From positions 1 through 64,000 of the forward strand of contig JAJDVJ010000163.1 in NCBI GenBank assembly GCA_022826205.1: DNA of 64,000 bases, read 5' to 3'. The DNA is from Silicimonas sp. Its GTDB lineage: Bacteria > Pseudomonadota > Alphaproteobacteria > Rhodobacterales > Rhodobacteraceae. Position 1 is the first letter of the stretch. Every line of letters begins with the position of its first letter. Of the stretch, positions 27,594-37,581 are shown piece by piece. The notes beneath the pieces are model-generated. The model saw only the letters and a list, made by a program, of their open reading frames with translations. It did no database searches and was not told the origin of the DNA. Made by a program: the position numbers and the translations under genes.

Positions 27594-28250
27594 ATGTTTC
27601 AAATGTTCAGGAAGAGCCGTTCCATGGTGAAGGCGGTCGAGGCGCTGCCCGGTCGCGACGCGCCGATTCCAACCGCCGATCGGCATTTCGTACTTGATCG
27701 TCCGCTCACGCTTGATGTGCCTGATGGCCACGAGACTGCGATGTTCGGCATGGGATGCTTTTGGGGCGTCGAGCGGAAGTTCTGGTCCGGTGAGGGAGTC
27801 TGGCTGACCATGGTGGGATATGCGGCAGGGCACACGCCGAACCCGACCTACGAGGAAGTCTGCTCTGGTCGCACGGGTCACAACGAGGTGGTAAGGGTGA
27901 TTCATGATCCTGCATCTGTATCCTATGACGACCTGCTTCGGGTCTTCTGGGAGGGGCACGACCCTACGCAGTGGATGAGACAGGGAAATGATGTCGGCAC
28001 CCAGTATCGTTCCGGCGTCTACTGGACGACCGATGCGCAGCGCGCCGCGGCCGAGACGTCGAAGGAGATGTTCGCGCAGCGTCTTGCGGCTGCCGGATAC
28101 GGAGACGTCACGACCGAGATTCTGCCTGCCGCGCCATTCTATTTTGCCGAGGACTACCACCAGCAGTACCTTGCAAAGAACCCGCATGGGTATTGCGGCG
28201 TCGGTGGCACCGGCGTGAGTTGCCCGATCGGCACCGGTATCGCTGCATAG
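27594..28250 (+). CDS. msrA: Peptide-methionine (S)-S-oxide reductase MsrA
   Basis: The 218-residue repair enzyme reduces methionine S-sulfoxide in oxidised proteins. The catalytic motif GCFWG lies in [14 protein letters not shown]. Other hallmarks are [27 protein letters not shown] and the [11 protein letters not shown] region. The C-terminus [18 protein letters not shown] carries two candidate resolving cysteines. ATG 27594 sits eight bases after AGGAGG; ATG 27603 is an alternative. It precedes prmA by 140 bp on the same strand. Confidence 0.96.
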   Translation: MFQMFRKSRSMVKAVEALPGRDAPIPTADRHFVLDRPLTLDVPDGHETAMFGMGCFWGVERKFWSGEGVWLTMVGYAAGHTPNPTYEEVCSGRTGHNEVVRVIHDPASVSYDDLLRVFWEGHDPTQWMRQGNDVGTQYRSGVYWTTDAQRAAAETSKEMFAQRLAAAGYGDVTTEILPAAPFYFAEDYHQQYLAKNPHGYCGVGGTGVSCPIGTGIAA

Positions 28251-28390
28251 GCCAGTCGTCGCTTGCAGCAAGGTGGCTCTCGCCGGAACCGGAACCTCGC
28301 CTGCATTCGCTGGCCTTACGGCAATACGGCACTTTCGTTCACTCGCATGGCCTGTTGACGGCGCGCAGCGGCGCGCATAGCCCCGCGCGC

Positions 28391-29260
28391 ATGGAAACTT
28401 GGACCGCACTGACGACGCTGGGAGACCGCGAGCTGGCCGAGGCCCTTGGGAGATCCCTCGAAACGCTTGACCCCGAACCATCTGGAATCGGTGTCATCAT
28501 GCTCGAAGACGACGGCGGGACCTGTGAAGTGGGCGGCTACTTTACGGACGCTCCCGACGAGATTGCCTTGGCGTTGCTAGCGGCGGCTCATGGTGCGGCC
28601 GAATTCACGATCTCGAAACTGCCCGACGTAGACTGGGTAGCACATGTGCGGCGTGAACTGGCCCCGGTGGACGCCGGCCGCTTTCTTGTCCATTGCGGCA
28701 GTGGCATCGAGACCATGCCCGAAGGTCGGATCCTGATCCGGATCGAGTCGTCGATGGCATTCGGAACCGGACATCATGGCACGACGCTCGGGTGCCTGAA
28801 CGCCTTGGACAGGCTGGTCGCGAGTGGCGCGATCATTCGAAGCGTGGCGGACATCGGTTGCGGGACCGCCGTACTTGCAATGGCGGCTCAACTTGCTAGC
28901 GGCGCGGAAGTTCTGGCCTCCGATGTTGATCCGGTCGCCATCGAAGTTGCGCGGGCCAATCTTTCCGCCAATGGCCTGGAGGACTGCGTGGCGCTCGTCG
29001 AGGCCTCTGGACTCAATGACACGCGGCTGGCTGGACCGTTTGATCTCGTGCTGGCCAACATTCTCAGGGATCCGCTTCTTGGAATGGCCGAGGACATGGC
29101 GCAGGCATTGCGAGAAGGCGGACATGCGGTTTTGGGCGGGATCCTGGTGGAGCAGGCGGACCATGTGGTCACGCATTACGAATCTTCGGGATTCAGCCTG
29201 CGTTCGCGCGATTCAATCGGTGATTGGAGCACGCTGACCCTGAAACGAACCAACTCCTGA
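28391..29260 (+). CDS. prmA: Ribosomal protein L11 methyltransferase PrmA
   Basis: The 289-residue SAM-dependent methyltransferase has an N-terminal L11-binding region (METWTALTTLGD onward) and a class I Rossmann domain. Visible are IESSMAFGTGHHGTTLGCL, the SAM loop VADIGCGTAVLAMAAQL, SDVDPVAIEVARANLSAN and the active-site-type motif LVLANILRDPL. It trimethylates ribosomal protein L11. The start at 28391 matches the family N-terminus; the longer frame from 28193 overlaps msrA in a different frame and is rejected. It is convergent with ccoS, with 23 bp between the stops. Confidence 0.94.
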   Translation: METWTALTTLGDRELAEALGRSLETLDPEPSGIGVIMLEDDGGTCEVGGYFTDAPDEIALALLAAAHGAAEFTISKLPDVDWVAHVRRELAPVDAGRFLVHCGSGIETMPEGRILIRIESSMAFGTGHHGTTLGCLNALDRLVASGAIIRSVADIGCGTAVLAMAAQLASGAEVLASDVDPVAIEVARANLSANGLEDCVALVEASGLNDTRLAGPFDLVLANILRDPLLGMAEDMAQALREGGHAVLGGILVEQADHVVTHYESSGFSLRSRDSIGDWSTLTLKRTNS

Positions 29261-29283
29261 TAGCCTGTGTTCACTTGCCGGAA

Positions 29284-29436
29284 TCAGGAATCTGCGTCGT
29301 CGTCGTCCATCAGTATTCTCGCTGCATCCCCTTCCGGGTCGTCATACTGACCGCTTCTTACCGTCCAGACAAATGCAACAAGCGCACCGAGTCCAAGGAT
29401 CAGCGAGCAGGGGATGAGTATGAGTAGAACATTCAT
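29284..29436 (-). CDS. ccoS: cbb3-type oxidase assembly protein CcoS
   Basis: A 50-residue protein encoded by 51 codons. It is one N-terminal membrane helix (NVLLILIPCSLILGLGALVA) followed by the conserved FVWTVRSGQYDDPEGDAARIL and an acidic tail, the recognised CcoS (FixS) pattern. It is needed for maturation of cbb3 oxidase, probably in delivering cofactors to CcoN. The ATG overlaps the ccoI stop by four bases (ATGA), so it is the last gene of ccoGHIS. The protein is short and easily missed, but both sequence and position are diagnostic. Confidence 0.95.
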   Translation of the reverse strand: MNVLLILIPCSLILGLGALVAFVWTVRSGQYDDPEGDAARILMDDDDADS

Positions 29437-31562
29437 AGCCGTCTCCCACGGCCGGCGTTCAAGATTACCACAAGCGAACTTGTCGACATTGCGATGGCAG
29501 CCATCAGCGGGGTGGCAATTCCTGCAATGGCGAGCGGGACGGCGATCGCATTGTAGACAGCGGCAACCCCGAAGTTCTGGAGTATGCGGCGCTTGGCAAG
29601 TCTTGCCGTGCCGATCGCTTCGGCCACACCTGGCAACCGACCTGACACGATGACTACATCTGCCGCATTTCGGCTGGCGTCAAGGGCGCTGCCAGGTGCG
29701 ATGGAGGCGTCTGCCGCAGCCAGCGCCGCTGTATCGTTGAGGCCGTCGCCTACCATAACGACGGAACAGCCATCCTCACGGAGTTCCTGAAGAATGGCTG
29801 ACTTGCCCTCCGGCGACACTTCGGACCAGGAACGATCGACTCCAAGCCGGGCAGCAACCTGCCGGGCGCGGGCACCCGTGTCACCAGTCAGAAGGCAAAC
29901 TTCCAGCCCATTCGACTTGAGCGAGTCTATTGACTTCTTTGCATCCGGCAAAAGGTCCTCGGTGCTGGAAATCTCGTAAATCCGTCCACCGACCGCAAAT
30001 GCGGTATCAGAGCTTCCGCCAGCCCAGTCTCCGCGCCCGAAGCGCACCGAGGTGCCGTTCCATGTTCCTTCGACCCCGCTTCCAGCGGTTTCCCTGACAT
30101 TCGACACATCTGCTGGGGCGGTCTTGGCGAGGGCATCGAGCAATGACCTTGAGAGCGGGTGGTCCGAACTTGCCACCAAGGTACGCAGAACCCTTCGGTC
30201 GGTGCCGGGCATGTTGGCCGGCACTCTCAGGACACGGCGTGTCAGCGTGCCGGTCTTGTCAAAGACGACCGTGTCAACTCCGGCGAGGCGCTCGAGAGCG
30301 GTTTCGGACTTTACGAGAAGGCCGTTCCGATAGAGCCGCGACGTTGCCACGACGGCGACAGCCGGAACGGCGAGGCCCAGTGCGCAAGGACAGGTGATGA
30401 TGAGCGTTGCAATGGCGACGTTCAGGGCCACGCGCACGTCGCCGGTGGCAAGGAGCCAGCCAAGAAACGCCGTCGCAGCAACAATGTGGACCGTCGGCGT
30501 ATAGATCGCAGCCGCCCGGTCAGCGAGGCCGGAATAGCGGGATCTGGCATTCTCTGCCGTGGCGACAAGCCGTGTCATGCGCCGGAGCGTCGTGTCTTCG
30601 CCAACCGCAGTGGCCGTAGCCGTGACGGGGCCGGTCAGCACGATGTCGCCCGCCGTCAGGGTGTCGCCGCCGGTCAGGGCCAGGGGATCGCTTTCGCCAG
30701 TAATGGCGCTCCGGTCGACGTCGACGTTGCCATCGTCCAGAACTGCGTCAACCGGCACACGTGTGCCTGCCGCAAGCCACAGTGTGTCACCGACACGGAG
30801 TTGCCCGAGCGGACGGCTCTTTTTTGCGCCATCTTCGATCCGGATGGCACGTGCGGGTTCGATGACGGCAAGGTCGGCGGCGGCGGATCGGGCGGAGCGC
30901 CGCATTCGCTGGTCGAGAGCACGACCAGCCAGCAAGAAGAAGGTGAGCGCGAGTGCTGCGTCAAACCAGGCATGCTCTCCGCCATTTGCGACTTCATAGA
31001 GCGACATGGCCGACGCCAGGATGATGGCAAGGGAGATCGGAACGTCGATGTTGAGGCGACCGACACTGAGGGCCGACCAGGCGTGTCGGAAGAACGGTTG
31101 GGCGGCGTAGACCGTTGCGGGAAGGGCAATTGCCGCGCTGATCCAGTGCAGGAAGTCACGGGTCGAATCAGATGCTCCGGACCAGACCGCGATCGACAGC
31201 AGCATGACATTCATCATCGCGAATCCTGCCACGCCAAGTGGCAGGACCAAGGCCTTTCCATTGTCCATGTCGCTGCTGTTCTTAGTCGCTTCGTGCGCCT
31301 CGATGCCGGCCGCTGCGAGCGCCCTGATCCATGGGCCCGGATCCGCGCCAGGCACTCCAAACACAACAGCACGGCGGCGAGTCAGGTTCACGCGGGCCGA
31401 ATGAATGCCTGGCTGCCGGGAGAGCACTTCCTCCACTGTCCGGATGCAGCTTGCGCAATGGACACCCGGCAGTACAAGCGTGTGAGTCGGCGCTGCATCA
31501 GATGCGGCAACGAAATCTGTTGTGGCAATTGAATGAGCGCAAATGGGATCGGTTGAGGTCAT
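29433..31562 (-). CDS. ccoI: Copper-translocating P-type ATPase CcoI (FixI)
   Basis: The 709-residue P1B-type ATPase supplies copper for cbb3 oxidase assembly. An N-terminal metal-binding domain carries GVHCASCIRTVEE (CxxC). Membrane helices follow, including the ion-binding CPC in IITCPCALGLAVPAV. Cytoplasmic motifs are TGES (in DRSAITGESDPLA), the phosphorylation site DKTGTLT, SSDHPLSRSL (HP locus) and VMVGDGLNDTAALAAADAS. Length is typical. Its start overlaps the ccoH stop and its stop overlaps ccoS, both by four bases, giving a tightly coupled assembly operon. Confidence 0.96.
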   Translation of the reverse strand: MTSTDPICAHSIATTDFVAASDAAPTHTLVLPGVHCASCIRTVEEVLSRQPGIHSARVNLTRRRAVVFGVPGADPGPWIRALAAAGIEAHEATKNSSDMDNGKALVLPLGVAGFAMMNVMLLSIAVWSGASDSTRDFLHWISAAIALPATVYAAQPFFRHAWSALSVGRLNIDVPISLAIILASAMSLYEVANGGEHAWFDAALALTFFLLAGRALDQRMRRSARSAAADLAVIEPARAIRIEDGAKKSRPLGQLRVGDTLWLAAGTRVPVDAVLDDGNVDVDRSAITGESDPLALTGGDTLTAGDIVLTGPVTATATAVGEDTTLRRMTRLVATAENARSRYSGLADRAAAIYTPTVHIVAATAFLGWLLATGDVRVALNVAIATLIITCPCALGLAVPAVAVVATSRLYRNGLLVKSETALERLAGVDTVVFDKTGTLTRRVLRVPANMPGTDRRVLRTLVASSDHPLSRSLLDALAKTAPADVSNVRETAGSGVEGTWNGTSVRFGRGDWAGGSSDTAFAVGGRIYEISSTEDLLPDAKKSIDSLKSNGLEVCLLTGDTGARARQVAARLGVDRSWSEVSPEGKSAILQELREDGCSVVMVGDGLNDTAALAAADASIAPGSALDASRNAADVVIVSGRLPGVAEAIGTARLAKRRILQNFGVAAVYNAIAVPLAIAGIATPLMAAIAMSTSSLVVILNAGRGRRL

Positions 31563-32017
31563 TCGTCAACCCACATGGTGATGCGTTGCCTGAACGGCGT
31601 GCCGTCCGGGGCCGTCATCGCCAGCCTGAGATTCCAGTACCCGGAGGTGAGATTTGCCGGTCTCGGTGCAACGAACCGGGTGCCGTCGAAACGGAAGGCA
31701 AGGACGCTGTCTTCGGCGACATGAGTGGCACGACCGACGGTCGCTTCCGTAATTTCGGATTCGACCGGCCCGTCGGGTCCGAGAATGGCGAGAGTCACGG
31801 AATCTTCAGTGACGCCTGGAACAATGTTCCAGCCCAATGCCTCCTGTGCGCGGCGTTCGGCGTCAAACGTCTGGCTTGCGACATAGGAGTTCTTGACCTC
31901 AAGGCCGGGGAACGTGCGTATGGCCATCGTTGCGAGCACGAGGTTCACTGCGACGATGACGGCAAAGGCGCCCACGAAGAGCGCCAGAACGTGGTATCCC
32001 TTGATCTCCCGCCTCAC
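31559..32017 (-). CDS. ccoH: cbb3 oxidase assembly protein CcoH (FixH)
   Basis: The 152-residue protein has an N-terminal membrane anchor (YHVLALFVGAFAVIVAVNLV) and a periplasmic domain beginning with the conserved RTFPGLEVKNSYVASQTFDA. The RPANLTSGYWNLRLAMTA segment near the C-terminus is typical of FixH proteins. It is required for stable assembly of the cbb3 oxidase and interacts with CcoI. Both ends overlap neighbouring genes by four bases (ccoG upstream, ccoI downstream). Confidence 0.94.
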   Translation of the reverse strand: MRREIKGYHVLALFVGAFAVIVAVNLVLATMAIRTFPGLEVKNSYVASQTFDAERRAQEALGWNIVPGVTEDSVTLAILGPDGPVESEITEATVGRATHVAEDSVLAFRFDGTRFVAPRPANLTSGYWNLRLAMTAPDGTPFRQRITMWVDE

Positions 32018-33555
32018 TGTCCGGTCCTGCCGTTGAAGACGCTGTCCTGGTAGGCCCGCTCGCCCGAAACGATGTCCTCGACCCAGAAGCGGATACCCGT
32101 GCTGTCCGCAAGGGCGGGATCCGTGTTCGCGGAAGCGATGACATAGACCCTTTGATGTGCCGTGTCATCTGCGGGCACCGGAACCTGCGTGGCATCGACG
32201 CCCTCGATGTCCAATCGGAGTGCGGCGTCTCCGGCGACCTGGATTCGGAAAGGGCGATCCTCGCCGTGCTTGTTCCTGAGCCGCACGTCGTAGGCGTTTC
32301 GAATCGAGCCGTCGGAGAGGACGACGAATTGCGGGTTCCGGACAGGCGCCACGGTTATGTCGATTTCCGGGCGAACGAAGAGCGCATAGAGAAGGGCAAG
32401 GCCGATGAGGCTCCAAAGGGTCGTGTAAGCAACCGTGCGCGGCCGCAGGACGTGCCGCCAGACGGAAAACGACGACTGGCCGGCCCGCTCGCGTTCCTCG
32501 TCGGAAAACGCGAGATAGTCGATCAGGCCCCGTGGCTTGCCGATCCGCGCCATGACATCGTCGCAGGCATCGATGCAAAGCGCACAGGTGATGCAGGCCA
32601 GTTGCTGCCCGTCCCGGATGTCTATGCCGACCGGGCAAACGTTCACGCATGCGTTGCAGTCTATGCAGTCGCCAGGCTCGTTGCGAGCCGGGTCGGGCTT
32701 GCCGGCGGCCGGAACAATGCCCGGCATGGGAATCCTGGGTGATCGCCCGCCGATCCGGGGACCTGCGGCCTGGGCGGATGCCGCCGCACGTTCGGCGAGT
32801 TCGCGTCTCTTCGTGCCCTTGCCGCGCGGTTCGCCTCGCCATTCGCGGTATGCAACCGTGAGCGTCTCTTCATCCATCATTGCGGCCTGGATGCGGGGCC
32901 AGGGACACATGTAGATGCAGATCTGCTCCCGCATGAATCCGCCAAGGACGAACGTCGTACCTGTCAGGATCATGATCGTGAAGTAAGCGACCGGCGCGGC
33001 TTCAAGGGCGATCAGGTCACGAAGGAGCGTCGGTGCGTCGGCATAGTAGAAGACCCAGGCGCCGCCCGTCGCGATCGAGATCAACATCCAAAGCGCCCAC
33101 TTGGTGAGACTGAGCCTGATCTTCCTTGGCGTCCATCCTGACTTCCAAAGCCGCATCCGTGCGTTGCGGTCGCCCTCGATCCAGCGTTCAACAAGCAGGA
33201 ACAGGTCGGTCCAGACGGTTTGCGGGCACGCGTATCCGCACCAGACTCGGCCCAGCGCCGACGTGAAGAGAAAGAGGCCCACCCCGGCCATGATCAGGAG
33301 GCCGGCGACGAAATACAGTTCGTGCGGCCAAATCTCGATCCAGAAGAAGTAGAAGCGTCGCCCGGCAAGGTCGATCAGGACGGCCTGGTCCGATAGGTTG
33401 GGCCCCCGATCCCATCGGATCCAGGGCGTAATGTAGTAGATGCCGAGCGTCACGCCCATGATCCACCACTTGAGCGTGCGAAAGAGCCCGGAAACCCGAC
33501 GCGGAAAGATCGGTTCCCGTGCTGCATAAAGGGCGGTGGGTTCGCTGTCGCTCAT
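32014..33555 (-). CDS. ccoG: Cytochrome c oxidase accessory protein CcoG (FixG)
   Basis: The 513-residue membrane protein has several helices and a ferredoxin-like region with two [4Fe-4S] motifs (CIDCNACVNVCPVG and CITCALCIDACDD). An early membrane-associated CGYACPQTVWTDLF is also present. The C-terminal periplasmic Ig-like domain (VRNPQFVVLSDGSIRNAYDVR) matches FixG. It is implicated in copper reduction and handling during cbb3 maturation. There is a 228-bp gap to ccoP upstream, enough for a separate promoter, though no clear FNR box is visible there. Confidence 0.95.
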   Translation of the reverse strand: MSDSEPTALYAAREPIFPRRVSGLFRTLKWWIMGVTLGIYYITPWIRWDRGPNLSDQAVLIDLAGRRFYFFWIEIWPHELYFVAGLLIMAGVGLFLFTSALGRVWCGYACPQTVWTDLFLLVERWIEGDRNARMRLWKSGWTPRKIRLSLTKWALWMLISIATGGAWVFYYADAPTLLRDLIALEAAPVAYFTIMILTGTTFVLGGFMREQICIYMCPWPRIQAAMMDEETLTVAYREWRGEPRGKGTKRRELAERAAASAQAAGPRIGGRSPRIPMPGIVPAAGKPDPARNEPGDCIDCNACVNVCPVGIDIRDGQQLACITCALCIDACDDVMARIGKPRGLIDYLAFSDEERERAGQSSFSVWRHVLRPRTVAYTTLWSLIGLALLYALFVRPEIDITVAPVRNPQFVVLSDGSIRNAYDVRLRNKHGEDRPFRIQVAGDAALRLDIEGVDATQVPVPADDTAHQRVYVIASANTDPALADSTGIRFWVEDIVSGERAYQDSVFNGRTGQ

Positions 33556-33783
33556 TGCTTGGACCTATGCATTCGCTTCGTCCGGCCACGTTCCAGAGTG
33601 ATCTGGCGCACTTTCAAGTTCAGCCGCCCGAAAGCGGGAGTCCGATTCCCGGCGACTCTTGCCAACAGGGTTGGGTGCGCGGCATCGGCTCTCCTGGTCA
33701 GGAGGCGCACTGGCTCTCTCGGGCACGGCAAGTTCCGCGGAAGAACATCTCGGACTCGACGGTGTCGGAAGAGGCATTGCCCG

Positions 33784-34653
33784 TCATTCGCCGCCGCCCA
33801 GTTGATGCACGTAGAGCGTGACGGCCTTGATCTCGACTTCATCAAGCCTTGGGCCCCATGCCGGCATTACGCCAAAGCGCGAGTTCGTGATCGACTCGGT
33901 GATCGCCTCGCGATCGCCGCCATAAAGCCATATGGCGTCGGTAAGGTCTGGCGCTCCGGTCTCGCGGTCTCCTGTCCCGGCTTCCATGTGACAGGACGCG
34001 CATTCCTCTGCGAAAACGGTCGCACCGCTGGTAGCCAGTTGCGAGTCATGTGGCTGACCAGACAGTTGAAGCACGAATTCGGTTGCTGCCGCGATCTGCT
34101 CCGCTTCAAGAAACTCGCCGTATGCCGGCATTTCGGACCAGCGGGCATCGTCGTCGGTATCGTTCCTGATGCCGTGGCGCACCGTGGCCGCGATTGCGTC
34201 GAGCGTGCCGCCCCATAGCCAGTCGTCGTCGAGAAGGTTGGGATAGCCAAGGGCCCCTGCCGCCCCGGCGCCATGGCACTGGGAGCAATGGGCGCGAAAG
34301 ACGGCGGCGCCACCCGCAACGCCATAGTGGTAGGCCGGGTCGTTCCGCCCGAGGGTTGCCAGGTCGGCGGAGGCAAGGCGCGCGGCGACGTCGGCGTTAC
34401 GTGCATCCACTGCCTCGATCTGGGCTTCAACCTCCGCTCGCGTCGAGTAGCCGAGAAGCCCGGGCGTCGCACGGTCGATCAGTGGCCAGGCCGGATATGC
34501 GATGCAGTAGCCAATGCCCCAGATGATTGTCAGGTAGAACGTCCACAGCCACCAGCGTGGCAGTGGCGTGTTGAGCTCCTGGATTCCGTCCCAGTTGTGG
34601 CCGGTGGTTTCGGTGCCAGTGACCGGATCGTGCTCTGTCCTGTCTTCCATCAT
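33784..34653 (-). CDS. ccoP: cbb3 oxidase subunit III, dihaem cytochrome c CcoP
   Basis: The 289-residue protein has an N-terminal segment with TGHNWDGIQELNTPLPRWW (conserved CcoP opening), one membrane helix (LWTFYLTIIWGIGYCIAYP) and two cytochrome c domains. The haem-binding motifs are CSQCH at about residue 123 and CASCH at about residue 218. It accepts electrons from the bc1 complex or soluble cytochromes and passes them to CcoO and CcoN. The ATG overlaps the ccoQ stop. Confidence 0.96.
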   Translation of the reverse strand: MMEDRTEHDPVTGTETTGHNWDGIQELNTPLPRWWLWTFYLTIIWGIGYCIAYPAWPLIDRATPGLLGYSTRAEVEAQIEAVDARNADVAARLASADLATLGRNDPAYHYGVAGGAAVFRAHCSQCHGAGAAGALGYPNLLDDDWLWGGTLDAIAATVRHGIRNDTDDDARWSEMPAYGEFLEAEQIAAATEFVLQLSGQPHDSQLATSGATVFAEECASCHMEAGTGDRETGAPDLTDAIWLYGGDREAITESITNSRFGVMPAWGPRLDEVEIKAVTLYVHQLGGGE

Positions 34654-34883
34654 GCACTCTCCTCAGATCCGGCTCCCGTCGTGCGACTTGGTGCTCCGTT
34701 TGTTCGGTCATCCTGGAAATCTGCACTCTCCGAATCATCCTTGAGAGGAATGTTCGCGATCTCGTCATGAACGGCGCGAGACCCGGGACGGAACGCCCAG
34801 GCGATGGCGCCGATGTAGAAGATGCACAACGCCAGCAGCACCCAGCTGTCGGCAAGTTCACGCAGGAATGAATAGGTCTCCAT
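34650..34883 (-). CDS. ccoQ: cbb3 oxidase subunit CcoQ
   Basis: The 77-residue protein has one membrane helix (WVLLALCIFYIGAIAWAF) followed by RPGSRAVHDEIANIPLKDD, the characteristic CcoQ pattern, and a polar tail longer than in many homologues. CcoQ stabilises the oxidase complex. It starts 9 bp after ccoO and overlaps ccoP by four bases. Confidence 0.93.
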   Translation of the reverse strand: METYSFLRELADSWVLLALCIFYIGAIAWAFRPGSRAVHDEIANIPLKDDSESADFQDDRTNGAPSRTTGAGSEESA

Positions 34884-34892
34884 CGTCTCTTC

Positions 34893-35618
34893 CTAACGAG
34901 TCTCGTCCGGCGTGAAGGTCGAGAAGTCGACCAGGGTGCCGAGCATCTGCATGTACGCGATGATCGCGTCCATCTCGGTCAGTTCGGGCTGCCCGTCGAA
35001 ATTCGAGACGACTGCGCCGGGATAGCGTTCCAGCAGCCCGTCGGTGTCCGCGTCGGGATCGGCCTGGGCATGAAAATCCGCCCGGGCCTCGGCCAGCATC
35101 TCGTCCGTATAGGGCACGCCGACCAGGCGGTGCGTTGCCAGAAGATCCTCGATCAGTTCGTCCTCCAGGCGCGCATCGGCGAGAAAGGCGTATTTCGGCA
35201 TGACGCTTTGTGGCACGACCGATTGCGGATCGATGAAATGATCCACGTGCCAGGCATCGGAATAGCGGCCGCCGACTCGGGCGAGGTCCGGGCCAGTCCG
35301 CTTGGACCCCCATTGGAACGGGTGGTCGTACTTCGATTCGGCTGCCAGCGAGTAGTGGCCGTAACGCTCGACCTCGTCCCGCATCGGCCGGATCATCTGG
35401 CTGTGGCAGACATAGCATCCTTCGCGGACGTAGATGTCGCGCCCAGCCAGTTCGAGCGGCGAATAGGGACGCACGCCCTCAACGTCCTCGATCGTGTTCT
35501 CGAGATAGAAGAGGGGCGCAATCTCGACGATCCCGCCGACCGAGACGACGAGCAGCGAGAAGATAAGTAGGAGGGTGGGGCTCCTTTCCAGGATGCGGTG
35601 CTTGCTGATGGTGGACAT
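34893..35618 (-). CDS. ccoO: cbb3 oxidase subunit II, monohaem cytochrome c CcoO
   Basis: The 241-residue protein has an N-terminal anchor ([20 protein letters not shown]) and the haem motif [20 protein letters not shown]. Also conserved are the downstream [22 protein letters not shown] and the [20 protein letters not shown] segment. It relays electrons from CcoP to the CcoN haem b. It lies 10 bp after ccoN and 9 bp before ccoQ. Confidence 0.96.
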   Translation of the reverse strand: MSTISKHRILERSPTLLLIFSLLVVSVGGIVEIAPLFYLENTIEDVEGVRPYSPLELAGRDIYVREGCYVCHSQMIRPMRDEVERYGHYSLAAESKYDHPFQWGSKRTGPDLARVGGRYSDAWHVDHFIDPQSVVPQSVMPKYAFLADARLEDELIEDLLATHRLVGVPYTDEMLAEARADFHAQADPDADTDGLLERYPGAVVSNFDGQPELTEMDAIIAYMQMLGTLVDFSTFTPDETR

Positions 35619-35628
35619 GCGCGCCTCC

Positions 35629-37227
35629 CTATTCCGCCGGGACGCCGACAGGTGCCGATGCGCGAACGCCGCCCCTGATCGTCATCCACATGTTCCAGGC
35701 CATGATCCCTGCACCGGCGAGATAAAGGACGCCCCCCAACGCACGTACGACATACATCGGATACTTGGCTTCCACGGTGTCGGCGAAGGAATTCACGAGG
35801 AAGCCCTGGGAATCGACTTCGCGCCACATCAGGCCTTCCAGGATCCCGGTGACCCACATCGATGCCGCGTAGAGCACGATGCCGATGGTCGCGAGCCAGA
35901 AGTGCCAGTTGATCGCTGGCATTGAGTACATTTCCTTGCGACCCCAGAGTCGGGGAGTAAGGAAGTAGAGCACGGCGAAAGTGATCAAGCCGTTCCAGCC
36001 AAGCGCTCCGGAATGTACGTGACCGATGGTCCAGTCGGTGTAGTGCGAGAGCGAGTTGACCGCGCGGATCGACATCATCGGGCCCTCGAAGGTCGACATG
36101 CCGTAGAAGGCGAGCGAAATCACCATCATGCGGATGATCGGGTCCGTCCGGAGCTTGTCCCATGCGCCTTGCAGCGTCATGAGTCCGTTGATCATCCCGC
36201 CCCATGACGGCATCCAGAGGATCACCGAAAACACCATTCCAAGCGTTGAGGCCCAGTCCGGCAAGGCTGTGTAGTGCAAGTGGTGCGGTCCTGCCCAGAT
36301 GTACAGGAAGATCAGTGCCCAAAAGTGGATGATCGAGAGCTTGTAGCTGTAGATCGGGCGGTTTGCCTGCTTGGGCACGAAGTAGTACATCATGCCTAGG
36401 AAGCCCGCTGTCAGGAAGAAGCCCACGGCATTGTGCCCGTACCACCACTGCACCATTGCATCCTGCACGCCTGCGAAGACCTGCACCGACTTCGAGCCCC
36501 AGATCGAGACAGGAATCGAGATGTTGTTCACGATGTGCAGCATCGCGACCGTGATGATGAACGAGAGCAGGAACCAGTTCGCGACGTAGATGTGTTTTTC
36601 GCGCCGATTGAAGATCGTGCCCATGTAGACGACGAGGAACGCGACCCAGACGATCGCCAGCCACAGGTCGATGTACCATTCGGGTTCGGCGTATTCCTTG
36701 GATTGCGTCGAGCCGAGGATGTATCCCGTGGCCGCCAGCACGATGAAGAGGTTGTAGCCCCAGAACACGAACCAGGCGAGATTCCCGCCCCAGAGTCGCG
36801 TTCCGCTGGTTCGCTGGACAATGTAGAACGACGACATGATGAGCGCGTTGCCGCCGAATGCGAATATGACGGCGCTCGTGTGCAGGGGCCTGAGCCGACC
36901 GAAATTGGTATACGGCTGCCCCCAGTCGAAGTTCAGGGCCGGATAGGCGAGCTGCAGCGCGATCACTACACCGACGAGGAAGCCGACGATTCCCCAGAAG
37001 CCGGTGGCGATCACGCCGGCGCGGATGACGTCGTCCGCGTAGCCGGAAGCGTCGACCGCTGGCCGTCGTTCACCGACCTGGCCAACCAGCCAGACGAAGA
37101 GTCCGGCGGCGACCAGCATGATCAGCACCGCATGTGCCTGATATGCAAGGTCATGCCCCCAATTCGCCGCGAGAGCCGCAATCAGGGCCGTCAGGCCCAG
37201 CAAGGTCAGTTTCAGCGTATCCCACAT
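35629..37227 (-). CDS. ccoN: cbb3 oxidase catalytic subunit I CcoN
   Basis: The 532-residue haem-copper oxidase subunit has about twelve membrane helices. Recognisable elements are [20 protein letters not shown] (haem-ligand His region), [20 protein letters not shown] with the Cu-B His and the adjacent YYFVPK carrying the cross-linked-Tyr region of the cbb3 type, [14 protein letters not shown] (two Cu-B His), and [17 protein letters not shown] (haem His pair). It reduces O2 with high affinity at the inner membrane. It starts the ccoNOQP operon; an FNR box lies 216 bp upstream, with fnrL beyond it. Confidence 0.97.
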   Translation of the reverse strand: MWDTLKLTLLGLTALIAALAANWGHDLAYQAHAVLIMLVAAGLFVWLVGQVGERRPAVDASGYADDVIRAGVIATGFWGIVGFLVGVVIALQLAYPALNFDWGQPYTNFGRLRPLHTSAVIFAFGGNALIMSSFYIVQRTSGTRLWGGNLAWFVFWGYNLFIVLAATGYILGSTQSKEYAEPEWYIDLWLAIVWVAFLVVYMGTIFNRREKHIYVANWFLLSFIITVAMLHIVNNISIPVSIWGSKSVQVFAGVQDAMVQWWYGHNAVGFFLTAGFLGMMYYFVPKQANRPIYSYKLSIIHFWALIFLYIWAGPHHLHYTALPDWASTLGMVFSVILWMPSWGGMINGLMTLQGAWDKLRTDPIIRMMVISLAFYGMSTFEGPMMSIRAVNSLSHYTDWTIGHVHSGALGWNGLITFAVLYFLTPRLWGRKEMYSMPAINWHFWLATIGIVLYAASMWVTGILEGLMWREVDSQGFLVNSFADTVEAKYPMYVVRALGGVLYLAGAGIMAWNMWMTIRGGVRASAPVGVPAE

Positions 37228-37442
37228 GATTGGATTCCCGGGATTGATTTGTGGTCGCAGCGCTTAGGCTGCGATTGATGTCCGGCGTGGCGCGGGACGT
37301 TTCTTCGAGAGCTTGGGCAAGTCCGTTGGCATCCTCGACTTAGCGTTCGCCTGAGGACGCCCGGCCGGCAAATCTGCCGCGCTCGATGCAACCCGGTTGG
37401 CAATTTTCGCCGGGACCATCCTGCAAAGCGAATCGCGCTGCC

Positions 37443-37456
37443 TTGATCCATGTCAA
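37443..37456. promoter_or_regulatory. FNR/Anr-type box upstream of ccoN
   Basis: TTGAT-ccat-GTCAA differs from the consensus TTGAT-4-ATCAA at one position. It lies between fnrL and ccoN, about 216 bp before the ccoN start. FnrL is a known low-oxygen activator of cbb3 oxidase genes in Rhodobacter, and the FnrL encoded next door has the ExxSR recognition residues for this sequence. The distance implies a long ccoN leader. Confidence 0.8.
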
Positions 37457-37581
37457 GACGAACCGCAATTTGGCGGAATTGAGTAACCAGACAGCTGCGA
37501 TGAGCAGCATTCGGCACTGCTTGGCGCAGGCGCTGCCTCACTGCATCGCGACATGTCGGAAGGCCCGCCGGGAGCAACGCG

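Noticed and set aside
36433-37278. Plus-strand frame of 281 codons across the ccoN gene
   Set aside because: It is antisense to a confidently assigned catalytic subunit; composition is His/Asp/Arg-rich as expected for a shadow.
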